Numbered from the stretch's first letter, positions 25,155 through 38,828 are shown. The stretch is 64,000 nucleotides of DNA from Annulohypoxylon bovei var. microspora (GCA_022836615.1 MU405249.1:62001-126000); one strand, 5' to 3'. Numbers and translations: made by a program. Notes: generated by a model from the sequence alone, not told the origin.

Positions 25155-25843
25155 GCATTCTCTTCCTCTCCTTTCTACACCTGGAAGTCAATTACTCCCC
25201 AGGGCATCGTCCGGCATTGCATCGCGTTCACGTTTTTCCTTTCGGCGTTCGACATTCTCCATTCAATCTCAAAGCACGGATACCATTGTCTGCTGGCAGA
25301 ACTCCTCTTCTCATTTCCTTTGATACTTTTTTTTCTTTCCTGAGACGAGACGCGAAGAATTGATGATTGAACGAACCTCTCCGACTTCCCTGTTAATTAC
25401 GCGGTGTGTGTGTGGAACGGGTGTAGTTTTTTTCGCCCGTTGGTTTGCGAACCGGATAGCCGGGTCAGGTCTAGGTTTTTACGTGCGCATTGGGTGGACG
25501 TCGGGGCGGAAGGGGGCGAGGGGAGAGAGAGGGCCTGGTTCGGTTGGAGAGTTACGAGAATGTCAGTCACGTAGTCTCTCCGGATCTCTCTTCATTCCTA
25601 TAGGAAAAAATCACACGTCCTTGTATCAGATTTGATTCTTAGACTAGGTAACTTGAGTATGTGATGCCGTTTCTTTAAGGCGAACCAAAATGCTGCCAGT
25701 AAATACCTACCCGTATGTGTGCTCTAAGTTGTTGGATATCTAGGTATATGTTTCTATATAACAAACATTCCATGCCTACCTAGGCACCTAGATAACCACG
25801 CCTATTAGCCTATTTACCTAGTTCCAGGATAAGTCCCATTAAA
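25155..25843. other. intergenic between convergent genes
   Basis: The 3' flanks of the calpain (+) and the nickel/cobalt transporter (-). T-rich runs after 25154 fit a 3' UTR. No gene is seen; frames at 25088-25635 have no domain. Confidence 0.4.
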
Positions 25844-27283
25844 TCAACTTTCCACATCCCGAAACTCGCCCCCAGCATCATCACTCGGCAGCCTCTCGGC
25901 CGCCTCCGCCCTCCTCCTCTCGGCCCTCCGTCTCCAGGGCCCGTAAACCACGACGGAGCCAAGCCCGGCCACGAGGAAGAGGCCACAGATGCAGCCGCCG
26001 ACGATCTCGAAGTGGTCGCTGATCACGCCTAGGCCGTCCCAGAAGGAGCCCTCGGGCTCGGCGACGTTTTGGACGAGGGACAGGAGCTGGATGATGCCGA
26101 TGAAAGCCGAGACCACGACTGTGATGCCGGTTAGCACGATGGAGTAGTAGAGGATGGCGACGGTGTCGCGGGCGAACGCTTTCGATGTGTACAGGGACAT
26201 CATCAGGGCGCCGTCGGTTGTGTCGAGCATGCACATGCCCGCTAGGGGTACAGGGTATTAGTATACGATAAACGAACTGTCTTGAATCTCTCCTTTCCGA
26301 GACATGGAGAGAGACAGGGGAATGCATACCTGTGAACAAGAGCGGGAAGATGAGGATGATCCAAAGACTCGTCCCTTGCGCCCCCTGGATGCTTGCAATA
26401 CCTAGAATAGCAATTTCGGAACTCGTGTCGAATCCTAGTCCGAAGAGGACGCCCAGGGGATACATCTAACAAAGTCCCTAGGTTAGCAATTGCTACTTAT
26501 AGGAATTTCTGAGGATTTGATCAACAGTGGATACCATTCCATGAACTTATAGCTCTTACAATAGCCACTGGTAGGTAGATCGATCGAGCTAACTGTAGCA
26601 AGAAGAAAAAGAGAAAAAAGGGGAGGGTAGAAAGAAAATAGCAAATCATATCCACCCACCTTCCACGGACGATCCACAATGCGGAACAGCTTGCGGAACA
26701 CCGTAGCCAGGAAGCCCGCGCCCTCGAGCTGCAGATTCGTCGCAGCCTGATCCTCATCATCCCCGTCCCGCTCCGGGTGATGCGGGTTGTCCTCGCGCAG
26801 CACCTCGCGCAGGCGGCGCACGAGGCGGTACAGGACCCATCCGTTGCCCAGACACAGCAGCAGCAGGAACGCGGCGCTGACGCTAGTCCCGATGATACCC
26901 CCAATATACTGGAAGTTGTCGAAGCGGTCTCTTAGGGCGCCGGAGGTAGCCGCGACGACGACGCAGGTGACGATGACGATGGTGGAGTGGCCGAGGCTGA
27001 AGAAGGTGCCGACGGTCACGGGGCGCTGGCCCGACGCGATCAGCCGCCGCGTCATCAGGTCGATGGCGCTGATGTGGTCGGCGTCGAGCGCGTGCCGCAG
27101 CCCCAGCGTGTACGACAGCACCGCCGGGCTGATCATCGACGGGTAGTAGTGCAGCACCACGCCGACCGCCGCCCACACTACCATGTTCGCGAACACCACG
27201 AGCCCGATCACCCGGACCACCGGTAGCGGGAGCGCCTTGAGCCGCCCCGGGAGGGGGAGCGCGCATTGCGATAGTCGCGGCAT
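25844..27283 (-). CDS. nickel/cobalt transporter (NiCoT family)
   Basis: Inferred model: complement(join(25844..26241,26330..26465,26660..27283)), 385 aa. Introns have GT-AG borders (donors GTGGGT and GTATGC). The NiCoT signatures are intact: RHALDADHISAIDLMTRRL in helix II (the metal-binding HX4DH element), FFSLGHSTIV, LGFDTSSEIAIL and LLFTAGMCMLDTTDGALM. About eight membrane helices are expected. The family imports Ni or Co across the plasma membrane in bacteria and fungi; in ascomycetes nickel is mainly needed for urease. No urease gene is in the window. The first exon is very GC-rich while the later exons and flanks are not. Selectivity for Ni or Co cannot be read from the sequence. Confidence 0.93.
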
Positions 27284-29544
27284 CTCGAAATCTCGAATCT
27301 CGAGGCGGCCCTTTTATAAAGATGGGGAGGGTTAAGGGTCAAGATTGGATTCACGAGACGCCGAAGTTAAAGAGGTCTACGTATGTATGTATATCCTATT
27401 TAACTATTTCCACGAGAATATTGAATTTCGAACGGCCAAAGACCCATCTCGAGGAGTATAGGGTTGTGTCACGAGCCAATCCCCGCACTTCGTTAACATT
27501 TTTCAGGTACCTTAGGTGTGGGTATACTAATAAGAAAGAATTGACTCTTCAAAAATACCTAGTAAATAAATACAGTTACCCCACGTAATAAGCGCTTGAA
27601 CCAGCATACCGGCGCTGCTAGCCAAACTCTCCTGATCCCGATCTAGTAAGTCTTCATGCAAGTCTATCTGCATCTACATAACGGCGCCCAGAGGCTGATA
27701 AGACAATAGTTTTAAATTTCCATTATTCATAGCGTCATAGCGGGCGTCTTATGCAAGCCATTTATGCACATGCACCATTACCTAGTCTCGCGTTTTATAC
27801 CCCTTTTTCGATGTCACCACATCATAATTATCTGCTTCTTTTAAGGGGTAGGTACATTTGGGTTCTTGATTACCCTAACCCATACACCCATACTAGGGAT
27901 AACATGGCACCCATATCTATTTTTGGCATGAACTAGATCTTAGATCCATCAGAAAAGAATAATTCGTCGCGTCTTCGAATACTATTCCTAGGTAGGTATA
28001 TAGGTAGATATATAGGTACCTACCTAAGTATGAAACTGACATACGGTGAACCGTATCTTGTCTTACATTTATACCACGGCACCACGGTCCACGAACGCAA
28101 CAATATTCTTGCGTTCTAACAAAAAGATTCCCCGTGCCGTGTGCTCGGACAGTGTCACCTCTATAATATTTTTGCCAAAATATAAAGGAGGGGAGGGGAG
28201 ATTGTGGTTTGCGAATAACAGTTCTGGCTGACACCGTCACGTTAGGCGTCGTAAACCCCTATAGGTTATAGCTGGATATAACCCGGGACGTCCCTTACGC
28301 GAGCTCGTGTTATATACGGAGTTATAATATGGATCTATAATATGGCGGCATCCCCTTAATTGTGTGGTCGATTGCAAATTAGAACGATGCTAGGTTACGC
28401 GTTGGGATCTTGGTCTCCGAGGGCGAGCAAATGCCAGAGTTTCGTAAATCCATGTATAATCTCATAGGACAACTCCAGCTTTTTTCTACTTCATTTGATG
28501 CACTATCTTCCGTAGAAGCATAGTTGCGCCTACTAACAAGATCCAGTATATTTTTCCTTGTTGGCCCAGTTCTAGGAATTAGCCGTCTTATGTATTGTGG
28601 TCTATACCTGCCTCTTTTAGTTGTGATCCAATTTTGACAACAGTATGACTTTGTCGGTAGTGGGTAGTGGTTACTGGTGGGTTTATTGTCTTCTCTTTTC
28701 GCTTGCGGTTTGTCGGTAGGGCTAAGACTACATAAAGATCGTAGGGTCTATCAAGCGGAAAGGGTGTTGTTTGAAACCGGGATTTAAGGATATTACGTAG
28801 GTATTTATTGTTTCGGGGTAGTAACTAGTAATAGTAATAGTAATAGTAGTAGTAGTAGGAGGAGTAGTTGATATTAATGCCGGGGATATTGTTTCGGAGT
28901 GTCCAAGGAAAGCGTCGATTGAGTGGCCCCGGCTGGGGGATCTAAGAAGCCAACGGCCCTGTCAGCGCAGGAAATGATGAGGACCTATCAGATGATGGTT
29001 GCAAAGGGATTTGACACTAAGGACACAAGCTACATTGATAAATAGAGAGGCTACCGTCTTGAGGCAAAGTAAGGCCTGTGTGCTTTACGGAGATTTCACA
29101 CGTGAGGTTGTTCGAAGGAACGATCGTGTAGCTCTCCTTATTTGCTATTTGAATAGCACGATTCTGTTTTCTTTAGCAACGGCTTATATTTCCCTAGTTT
29201 CGCGTGATACCTTTATATATAATCACGGCCACAGCTATATCGAATACGAATCTCACAGGCCACTAGAATTATGCGTCAGCTGAGCTAGTTAACCTCGCCG
29301 TTGGTAGCTAAGTTACATGAATGGCTTCAACAGAAGATGGGCGTTGGTCGGTTTGATGAGTTAGAGAAGGGAACGTGAACCCTTCATTCCCTCCGATTGA
29401 ACCGACGTCATATATCAAAAGGATTCATCCAATTGGAACGACGTCAGTTGTTAGATTTGTCGCTTTCTACCCCTTTACATTAGAGGGTCTTATGCTGTTA
29501 GGAGGGATGGCTGGCTGCTCTTCCCACAGGTATCGAGCCCTTGC
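27284..29544. other. intergenic, no gene seen
   Basis: Contains TAGGTA-family runs (27987-28026) and a trinucleotide repeat at 28821-28869. No coding frame is supported. Confidence 0.4.
28821..28869 (+). repeat. imperfect (TAR)n microsatellite
   Basis: Runs of TAGTAA units followed by TAG units and AGG variants; about 48 bp. Simple sequence repeat. Confidence 0.85.
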
Positions 29545-32500
29545 TTACCTGAGCTCATCAGTCGTGAACTCCCGAAAGATTGCTAGCTCATGGAAGGCAT
29601 CTGCTAAAATTTGCACCTGCGCTTCTCGGGGGTTCGTCATCGCAAGCTCAAGGTCGACCATAAAGCTTGCTCGGACTGCAAACTGGGAGTCATATCGCTG
29701 TCCTATTCGTTTCATATTTTTTAAGATTATGTTTGCCTCGGGGACAGATAAAAATCCATTGCGTAAAGCCATGCTTAAGAGCCCAAGCATTGTTACCTCA
29801 ACTACCTGAAAAGAACCGTCTACTACGAAATCAGTATTGCTCTCAGAGATAGGGGATATCGAGTGTATGGAACACTCTCCAAGGGTCTCAAATAGTGCCG
29901 TGAATATACATTTGAGAATGGATGACCACGTAATGCGAAGACGTAAGCAGGAAGAGATAGCAATACGTACTAGGGAGGGGTCAGTATCTGCATGTTTATC
30001 GCTCAAAAACCACGAGCTCTATGAAGGAGTAGCGAATCTCCTAGATAAGAAATCCTGGGTAACGTACCACATATTTTCATAGCAGGTCATGCAGAGCATG
30101 AAGTAGAACCATCGCTCTGGATCCCGCAAATTTCCGGAACGCAAAGTCTCACAGAGCATTGCGTTAGCTAGGTATAGGAGAGCAATATGCCACAAGGTCG
30201 ATGAGCACGCGTTGTTGAAGTCAATGCAGTAAATAAGGCCTAGCCTCTTGAGCTGGTTCACTGAAGCCTTGTGTATTTCTTGCGCAGTGGCTGTGGTGAC
30301 AGTGAGGTGATTCACTTTCACTACCTCATTGCCAGATTGTTGCAGAAATGGCCAAAATAACTCCATCACGGTGCAGTGATAGTAGAGACTAAGCAGAAGA
30401 TATGTTAGGACAATGTGGGGTAGGTAACCAGTTAAAACGTAAACCCATATTTTAAATCTGTCAAGATAGTTGTTGATCAGGGGGGTCCTTACTGTAACAT
30501 TAAGGTCGAATGGCGGTTGCGTCTCCCCCGCGCTAGTTGTAGGGGTAACGACGCTGCCCAGTCAAACAATTTTTGATATATCTGTTCCGCAAATTCAATA
30601 GTAGCTCGAGCAGCAGGGACAACGTCGCTTCTGCTAAAATAGGCCCAAATAATATCATGGACGATGAGACTCAATTTACACACGGCCTTAAATGACTCGC
30701 CAACTCGCAATGGCATAAGGGTATCAGTGTTTGAGAGATAAGTAAAATTAGATTGGTCATGTGTCTCAAAGTATTCTTCGGGCATAGGAAGCAGGGGTGG
30801 TATTTCGATCTCTGCTCGGTGAAGCTGTAAGGAACGTATACTGTTGATTATGGCTATGAGCAAATGCTACGCAGGATAGATAGACCAGAGATACGTTGTA
30901 ATTCTTGGCGGTAGGACAACTCACCAAGCCCACGAGAAGATACCCCACTACAATAACGAGAGTTAGTGATTTATTATGATGGAAGGGGGTTTTGGGACTT
31001 TGGGTATGTCTCGGGAGTACAACTCAGCCAGGTTGATTAAGAAGTGTTTGCTCTCAAAACAGGAGAAAAGGGGGGGACTGTCGGTTTTACATACTGAGGT
31101 ATGACATGCAGCTCTGATCCAGTTTTGGTGATGATCCATCCAATTTGAGGCTGAGACCATTTCGGAAGTCACCCCGAAAACTGCGATGCTTGGTGTTAGC
31201 TATTCTCTTGATTTACCCGGTATATAATATCGTATGAATATAAACTCAAGAGGATATATTCGCTATAAGGACTAGGTACGTCCTAGGGTTTAACTTACGA
31301 CCCATACGTTTTCCCATCTCTATGCCTTCTGATAGGCATTGGTTCGCGAAGTCGTCGCGGCCTCGACATGCTGATGTGCTAGTTAGAAGCTGAGCAGCTG
31401 CAACCGCAGTAAGCGTATTGCTGAGCTTTTCTATCTGCCATAAGCGCTCGGCTTCCGCCTCGAATGCAAGTAGAAGAGCCTTAGCCTCTGGTTTTAAACT
31501 CGAATAAGATTGCTAAGCCACGTCAGTGATCGTTGCTGTTCAAGGTTCAAGATGCTTCTATGGCAACTCGTGTCTAGATTATGACTTACACAGGCCCACC
31601 CTAGCAAAGCATTTACGAGCAGAGTAGAGCAGAAATGGGTTTCTCCCCGTACACAGTCATTCAAAAATAGATCAGCATCAAATAAGGGGCACCATGGGTG
31701 GTCAATCTCCAGATACAGCGAGACTAGTGTTGCGGCTAGCTCGTTGGTAATAGGGACGCCTGTCCACCTTTGGAAATTTACAACCTTTAGCCGGTCGTCA
31801 AAAAGCGTGTGGGTCGATTGTAGTGGCTCGGAACTTCCTATGCTATGGTCTCTTGCCTCTAGCGAAGCTAGTGGTGTTCCATCCCTGAGAGTGCTCTCCT
31901 TCGAGCTACTAGGAACGCTTGAGAACGATAGAGAGTCTCCCAGTCCCACGCTATGGATGTAAGTTAGCAAAATGGTGGTAAACTGGCCCTCGCTGTTGGG
32001 TGTAGTACCTATCCACAAATTCAGGCATAGGGGAAACATACAAGCCGGGATCTCTCGTATGCTCAAGAATAGCTGGACGCAGCAGATCGGCTAGGTTAAT
32101 AAACGCAACTTCAACGGGGATTAGCATGGTGTAGGTGGTTGGGCATCGAATCATGAGCTCGTATTCGGAAGTCTGTTGAGTCTCGGGTATAAGGCCAGCC
32201 ATGAGCTGCCGGTTGGATAGCTTTACAGGCAAAACGGGCTCGTCCTCGAGGTCTTTCTTGACAGATGCTAAAATATCGGAAGCATCGTCTATTCCCTCGG
32301 GTGGACTCCTGATTGCCTTTAGTCGTCTTAGGATGTCGAGAGAAACTGCGTCAGGGGCGGACTCCAACAAATCGAATATTTCCAACATATCTTCCGTAGA
32401 CCTCCTGAGAGATTCGACTTCCCGCTTCAAGGCCATAAAGGGGGTCTCGTCGCTGCTGGCGGTTACAAAATTGCATTCTGCGCCAGCCTTGCTACAGGCA

Positions 32501-32760
32501 GTACAGGGCCTCTTGCTATCACACTAATAGGCACAGGTCAACAACAGGCGGGATTCGCCACAACCACAAAGACATACAATAGAGGGGATGTGACTCACTC
32601 GGATCTTCTTAAGACGGCAATTGTTACACGCAGCCTTGGAGACGGTACGTTTCTTGACGGGAGGGCCGGCGTCCTTTTGGAAGAATGCTTCTGGTACGTT
32701 TGCCTGGGCGGTGCCGAGAGGCAGAGGTGCCGGCAGTAGGCGTTTATAGTTGTCGGACAT
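29545..32760 (-). CDS. Zn2Cys6 fungal transcription factor (first copy)
   Basis: Inferred model: complement(join(29545..30016,30068..30388,30493..30840,30925..30947,31095..31180,31299..31512,31590..31950,32009..32523,32599..32760)), 833 aa. The binuclear zinc cluster starts at Cys45: C-NN-C-RLKKIR-C-DSKRP-C-TA-C-SKAGAE-C, split by the first intron. A coiled-coil/linker follows, then a middle homology region ('fungal_trans'-like) with EIDHPWCPLFDADLF, LLVNALLGWACQSYSSLKPE and later LYYHCTVMELFWPFL. Nuclear regulator, target unknown. One exon is only 23 nt (30925-30947). The last border is the weakest: the frame meets a TAG at 30019-30021, which I place inside a 51-bp intron (GTACGT to ATAGAG); a larger intron reaching near 29807 is an alternative. 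No neighbour suggests its pathway. Confidence 0.85.
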
Positions 32761-35700
32761 CGGATTTCTACAAGTCTTGTTCGACTTACAGACTCCATAA
32801 CAGAGATCATGTCTATCTGACGTCGAAATCGGACATTTTGGTCCGGGTGGTCTGCGATGTTAAAAAGTTGGAACGTGTGTTGTGAATGCCAGGTTTCCCT
32901 CGACATCGGAAACGATAGATCGAGTGTAGCCAATCATACCTATAGGGCGGCTCGGTCCAGGCTCCGTGAAGTCTGGGGATCTAATCTTTCTCAACCGAAT
33001 TTTACCTGGTGTCTGGTGGTCCGGTCTCCAATAAAAGCGTGATCGATAACTCAGAGAAGCAAATAGATAGGTATGGACCATGGACCATGGACCATCGAGC
33101 ATCGACAGTAAGAATTGCTGTAACCGGTGCCAGTATCCTTTTACCTAACTAGTCATCCGGCCGAGGTTTAGGACTGAGATGTTGCTTGGTTCCGGTCAGA
33201 TATACCACGTAACACGCAGCGCAGCACATCATTAGCAATACGATTGGGTGACTTTTTCCCCTGGCCGAACTAGGTACATGAGCCGACCTAACTAAGCGAA
33301 TAAAATAATGTTGGTGTGTTTGTCAAGTTTAGAAGACATATGTAAGACCGGGAGATAGAGGGCTCATAGAGAAGGAACTGTGGTCGGATCCCCATGTAAA
33401 GCTGTAGGTACTTACCGTAGGTAGTTAAAGCGCTATTGGCTAAGAGTAACCCGCTGAGAGTCGCACAAGCTCTCTCACTGGTCAGTTCATGCAAGTAAGG
33501 ATAGCCAATCACAGATCTCTGGGCCACGCTCCGAGCCAATCGAAGTTCAGTTTAAGACCTGTCATCCCATCTTAGTGTAGCGCAAATCTTATATGGGACC
33601 TCCCGTTGGTATCCGCCGCTAGCTAACTATGTACTAAGGCGTTCAACCTAGCAGCCTAGGTACGTAAACCCTATGTAAGTCTCCAAAATTATCTACGTAT
33701 CGGTTAAGGTTGACCATATCTCTTCTGTATAAGAAGCACTTAGAAAGAAAAAGAACCCCTGGAAGAAAATATCCTACCTAAGGTGGAGTTGAAGGCTCTG
33801 GTTATTTCTTTACCGAAGTTTGTTCATAATGCAAGACGACCTTTCAGGACCTATACACAACTAGGTAGTCAAAGAATGTTACATACATATGACGTATGTT
33901 TCTTATACTAGGTATATAGACATCAACTCTCAACATATGGAGGGTTTACTATTAAAATTTGCATCAATTCTTATAGTACCTAGTATTCTAAGGATATCGT
34001 CTGTTCTAAGATAGGTGTCCACTCAGTGCTACTTGCAATATGAGGTATGTACCTAAGTACCCAGGTAAGTATGTATACATAGTAGACTCGTTATATTGCA
34101 GTTATGTGCCAGATAGGTATATATCTACTATCATGCTTAAGAACATATAAATGGTGGCAAAACTCCTTGGGAACTTGTTTGTCGCATGATGCCCGACATA
34201 ACATTGAATTAGAAATCAAATTGGTCATGAGCAACGTAGAAAGTAGTAGCCGATCGTGGTGTAGTCGCTTTTATTTCCTTGCCACCGAATATCCAACTGA
34301 ACAGCCGATTTGGAAACAATATGAGGGCGAGAGACTAAAGGGGACTTCTCCATCGTACCACGAGCTTAGGGGCTCTATACATGTGTGCGCTCTTCTACTC
34401 ATCTGAGAATAATGGCGAGATAATACCAGGTGATAAAAAGAACAGAACAAGTTGCCGGCGAATGATAATCTTGTTTACACTCAGCAGGTCCCCCTGTCGA
34501 GCTCAGACACGACAACAGGCCCTTCGCGGATCATCCCCCCAAACCTAAGCTCCTCAAATCAAAGAAAAAAAACAAATATAACGCCACATACGACTAGATA
34601 CGGCTTATCCAACGCCAACGAATACGTATAGTTGCGAACCAGGCGTATATAATAAGGTAGGATGTGTTATAGAGTTGCCACATCGAGATGCCTGCGTCGC
34701 CCAACATTATTCATCCCGATTACGACAGACATACTACTGGGACTCGTGCGTAGGATTGAAATAAATATAAACGGATTCCGCGACACGAAAGAGAGGAATC
34801 ATCAGTATTGCCGGGTCTAACTCGGACTTATATTCGCCATCGACGACTTCAAATACCTAAGATAAGAGTCACAACTCGATCCCTCGGACCCGAGATGAGA
34901 ATATCAATCGAGATCTCAACTATAACCTAGATAACTTCCCTTGTATACCATTGGCGAGTTCACATTTAGGCTTGAGTTCGATGTCGGAGAGTAGAGTCAC
35001 GTCGATGATCAGCACGCGCATCTCCTTCGAGACTCCTACCAGTTGACCTGTCTTCTCCACCGGTTTACTGCCGGCCATTCCTATTAGCCCAAGTGTATTT
35101 CAACAATTCTATCGAGTCATATCATAGAGATACGGATATCCTACAAAGGCAACAGCCTCTTATGCGGTATAATCGAGGCTCTTAGGACAGTAAAGGGGTT
35201 ATAACAACTTTTATATGGGGCAGACTTTGTCACTTCAACCGCCAAGACAAAAGGAATCGCGGGTGTTACAGCAATCAAATATGCCGCGTTTTTTCGAATA
35301 AGGATTCGTCGGAGACAAGATAAAAGCTCTAAGACCGCTGCGCCGTAGAGCAGCTAGTATTGTCTATAATACTCCCCGCCAGCTTCCAAACAAGCGGGGA
35401 GAAATCCGCATCAACAACTCGTGGATCAATCTTGAAGAATATCAGGCATGATCACGCGAATATATAATTATAATCTATATTGAAAAAGTTAAAGATTACT
35501 AATCCAGGATATGCTCTCTCAGTTCATATCAAAACCACGCGAATCAAGGGGGCGTCAACGCTATGGATATTACCTTGGATGTATGTTCAACAGGCTCCAG
35601 GGGCTCTAGGGGCTCAATCTGCCATGAAAACACCGCTAATCATAGAAACACCGCTAATTTAACAGATTTTACTACTAGAGCCGCCCTCGGTATTCGGCAG

Positions 35701-35905
35701 AGAGGCTAGAGTTTTACTCCTAGCTTATGCCACGACCTTAACCACGTCGTGCTTCTCAATTCAATCTCCACGTACACCAACGATCGTTACGGGGATTAAA
35801 ACGAACTAGGCAAAAACTGATATCATTTAGAATTATTGACGGTTTAAATCATGAGCATCAACGGCAACCATTCTCCGCTCCAGACCCTACGGGGAATAAC
35901 AAGTC
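32761..35905. other. 3.1-kb gene-free interval
   Basis: Nothing with a domain. Small repeats: ATGGACC three times at 33073-33095, and a short duplication AAACACCGCTAAT at 35627-35639 and 35644-35656. The 34104-34406 frame has no recognisable feature. Confidence 0.4.
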
Positions 35906-37631
35906 TCATGCATATTCGGTGACACTCTTGCGATCACTAGCGCCATAGGACTGCTCGAGCTCTGCTTTTCGCAACTTCTCGTGTTTAGCAGTTGTATAGG
36001 ACAGGACCGCCGTCCAGATAGCCAACAAGATAGACACCGCAATCATGGCCCACATACCCTTCTGTAAGAGAATTAGTAAGTACGGCATCTTCCCCATAGC
36101 CTGGAGATGCTGATAGGGACGAAATAACTTACAGTGAACCACGGCGCCATGGATGCTCCGTAGAAGACGATACTCCACCAAGCGTTTACGGCATTGCTCC
36201 CCAGATTCATGCCAGCAAGCACGACGGCTCGGAACATGTGTTCTTCGTACCGGAGAGTATCGTTAGCCCACGCGAAAAAGGTAGCCTGGCAGGCATAGAC
36301 GGCGCCCGCCCAGTAATAAGCCGCGAACGTCACTGTGGTCGACATTGGATTCGTCGGATCCTTAGTGACGGCTAGGACCATGGCAGAAGTAGCTATGCCC
36401 GTGATAGCGATGAAATAGCCAACAAGATACCTCTTGCCGTTGAGGAAATCTGTGAGCGTCGCCCAGAAAAGCGTCGATATAATTCCAACCGCGGGTATGC
36501 CGGTAGGGTAGTTGTTCAGCTGAGAGACCGAATATTTGGTCGTTGGGTGACTCTTCATAAACAAGGCCAAGAGGGCGTTTGTACTGAAGGACTCTGTCTC
36601 GCCGGCAATGATCCATAGGATGACGAAACCCCAGAAGAACCAAGAGCTGAAGCACTTCTTGAAGAACGTCCAAGATACGGGTGACTTGTCTTCGACAGGG
36701 GGTACCCGGGATACGGCTAAAGCCTTCTCAGCTTCAGTGAGATAGAAGGCAGTGGTCGTCAACGGCGTATCCGGGAAGAAGAGGAACCCATACAATGCAA
36801 TTGGTAATGTGATCTTGGTAACGTATTAGCATCACGTGCTATCAAGCATATGTCCCCTCGTGTCTCGTATTAAAAATACTAAGGAGAGGCGACAAAAGGA
36901 CGAACGTGAAAAGAAGGGAGAAAAGAAACCCAGAGCAGGTGGCTAAACTTACAATACCATCTATAATGAACAGCCAACGCCAACCGCTGAGACCGTTCCG
37001 ACCGTTCAAGCTAGTGTGAATACCCGTCTGGATGAGACCGCCTATCATGGTCCCGGCCAAGCCAGACGCCGTGAATATGCCGGAACGCTTGCCCAGCTCG
37101 CGCTCGGTGTACCAGGAGCCGAGGATGTAGTGGGTGCCGACGAAAGTAGTAGCTTCGACTATCCCCTGGAAGAAGCGAATGGCCATGATGCTCTGGGGCT
37201 TGTGCACCGAAGCCGTCACCATCGTCAGACCCGCCCACACGAGCATGCAGGCCGGGAAGAAGTATCGCGGCTTGATGTAGTGCAGCGACAGGTTGGCGGG
37301 AATCTGGCCGATGACGTACCCGACGGTGAAGCAGGTGTTGATCATGTTCAGCTGGTTACCCACGAACGCCAACTCTTCCTTCATCCCTGAGATGTAGGCA
37401 TTGTTGAGATTGGATCGGTCCAACTGCGTCCACGGACAGTGGTTAACCGATTGGTCCGATCAATTGGATATAGATGACCATGGGTAAAAAAATACATACA
37501 TAATTGGTAAAGTAACTCAAGCAGCAGAAAGTCAAGATGAAGAAATCTATCTTCTGGACTAACTTCCGCTCACCGGGCTGGTATTCGGTGTGGAAGTACT
37601 CCCGAAACCTCGATCTCGTCGTTGTCGCCAT
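35906..37631 (-). CDS. MFS permease, Dal5/allantoate-type anion:cation symporter family
   Basis: Inferred model: complement(join(35906..36061,36133..36813,36953..37423,37500..37631)), 479 aa; every intron falls between codons. Features of the Dal5/Tna1/Liz1 (ACS) subfamily: short soluble N-terminus, then YFTNYLDRSNLNNAYISGM, the helix pair GYVIGQIPANL, RFFQGIVEATTFVGTHYIL with SWYTERELGKRSGIF, and GWRWLFIIDGI followed by LPIALYGFLFFPDTP. About twelve helices are expected. Members move allantoate, ureidosuccinate, nicotinate, pantothenate or related small anions with protons across the plasma membrane. It is divergent from the amidase, and a Zn2Cys6 gene lies just beyond, so its cargo is probably the amide or the related carboxylate (inference). 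Confidence 0.9.
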
Positions 37632-38828
37632 TTTCAGACCTTGGCTTTTTCTAGCTTATCCTAATCCTAGAAAAGAGGAAAGAGAAATTTTAAACCCGCA
37701 GCGTCTGCGGTTACACAGCATCGATGATGATGACTCTTTTTTCGGATTCCGCTGCGGTAATACGAGGCGAAAGCCATATCAATATATACGTCGTCGGATC
37801 TCCCAACCGATCGAGCGCTATGATGATACGCGTATCTATCTACGGATTCGGGACCTTCACCTTACCTAGTAGCAAATAATCACCCTTGCAATATTAGTGT
37901 TCATGGTGAACGTCAGCTATGATATCTGCTGCATTTTAAAGGCCCGAGATCCACGACGCTGGAATTTGCGGGGGAGGGTGCTAGAGATAAGAGGGCGCCT
38001 TACCCCAAGCGGGCGACAAAAGCAGGTCACAGGAAGAAATTCGCTTCAGGGGTCCTTAGAGGCTGGAGTCGTTACTGCGATAGCGTCTTAGAGGCTTGGC
38101 CCGGGTCCCCTTTTTTGTTACGTCGCTTCGGCTTCCTATTCGTGGAGGAGTTGCTTTTTATCCACAGAGCCCACTATTGATTTTGAAGATTGGGGAGATT
38201 GGAGAGGAGATAACCATGAAGAGGAAGTCCCCTCGGCTATCGTGGCTAGAACCTCAGCTGTTATCTACCTGTTCATATCGCTGAAGAGATAGGCGTTCTA
38301 GCATGTTATGTACGCATAAAGTGTCGGCCGATACCTAGTCCTTCGGCTTCCTTCCGAAACTCTACCTTTTATTCATACGTTCATGTCATTGTCGCGGAGT
38401 CGAGATGAGAGACTCAAAGGTATTCAGAGCACTTTATTATAGGGGTTCGAGAGCGGAGAACAAAGAGATACCCAGCTCGGGCCTCATTAGTGCGATACGA
38501 AGCGGAGGAGGAGAAAGTGTAGGACTCGCCAACATCCAACGATATCGGATGCGTCCGACAGCTTTTCAAGCTGGACATTTTCATGATCTTCTAAATATTA
38601 CTAATGATAATATATACCAATCACGTATATTCGATCGAGTCGCACATGACAAAATTGACTTCCTGAGAATTCAAAGTATAAAGGGGCATGGTTTTCGCAT
38701 TGTAGCTGTAACCGTGTAAAACCTAAGTTTATAAAGCCATATTCTTAATCTTACCTTAGTTAAACCTTACTCGGATTTTAGAGAAACACCAAACTCTTCT
38801 ATAGGGCACGCGGAATTTACCAGCAAAG
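37632..38828. promoter_or_regulatory. shared divergent promoter with HGATAR sites
   Basis: Intergenic between the permease (-) and the amidase (+). HGATAR sites (AreA/NIT2 consensus) read directly: 37836-37841 (minus), 37985-37990, 38078-38083, 38208-38213, 38237-38242 (minus), 38261-38266 (minus), 38287-38292 and 38605-38610. That is eight in about 775 bp, where roughly two are expected by chance. Some sit in close pairs, as in known AreA targets. Function is inferred. Confidence 0.5.
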
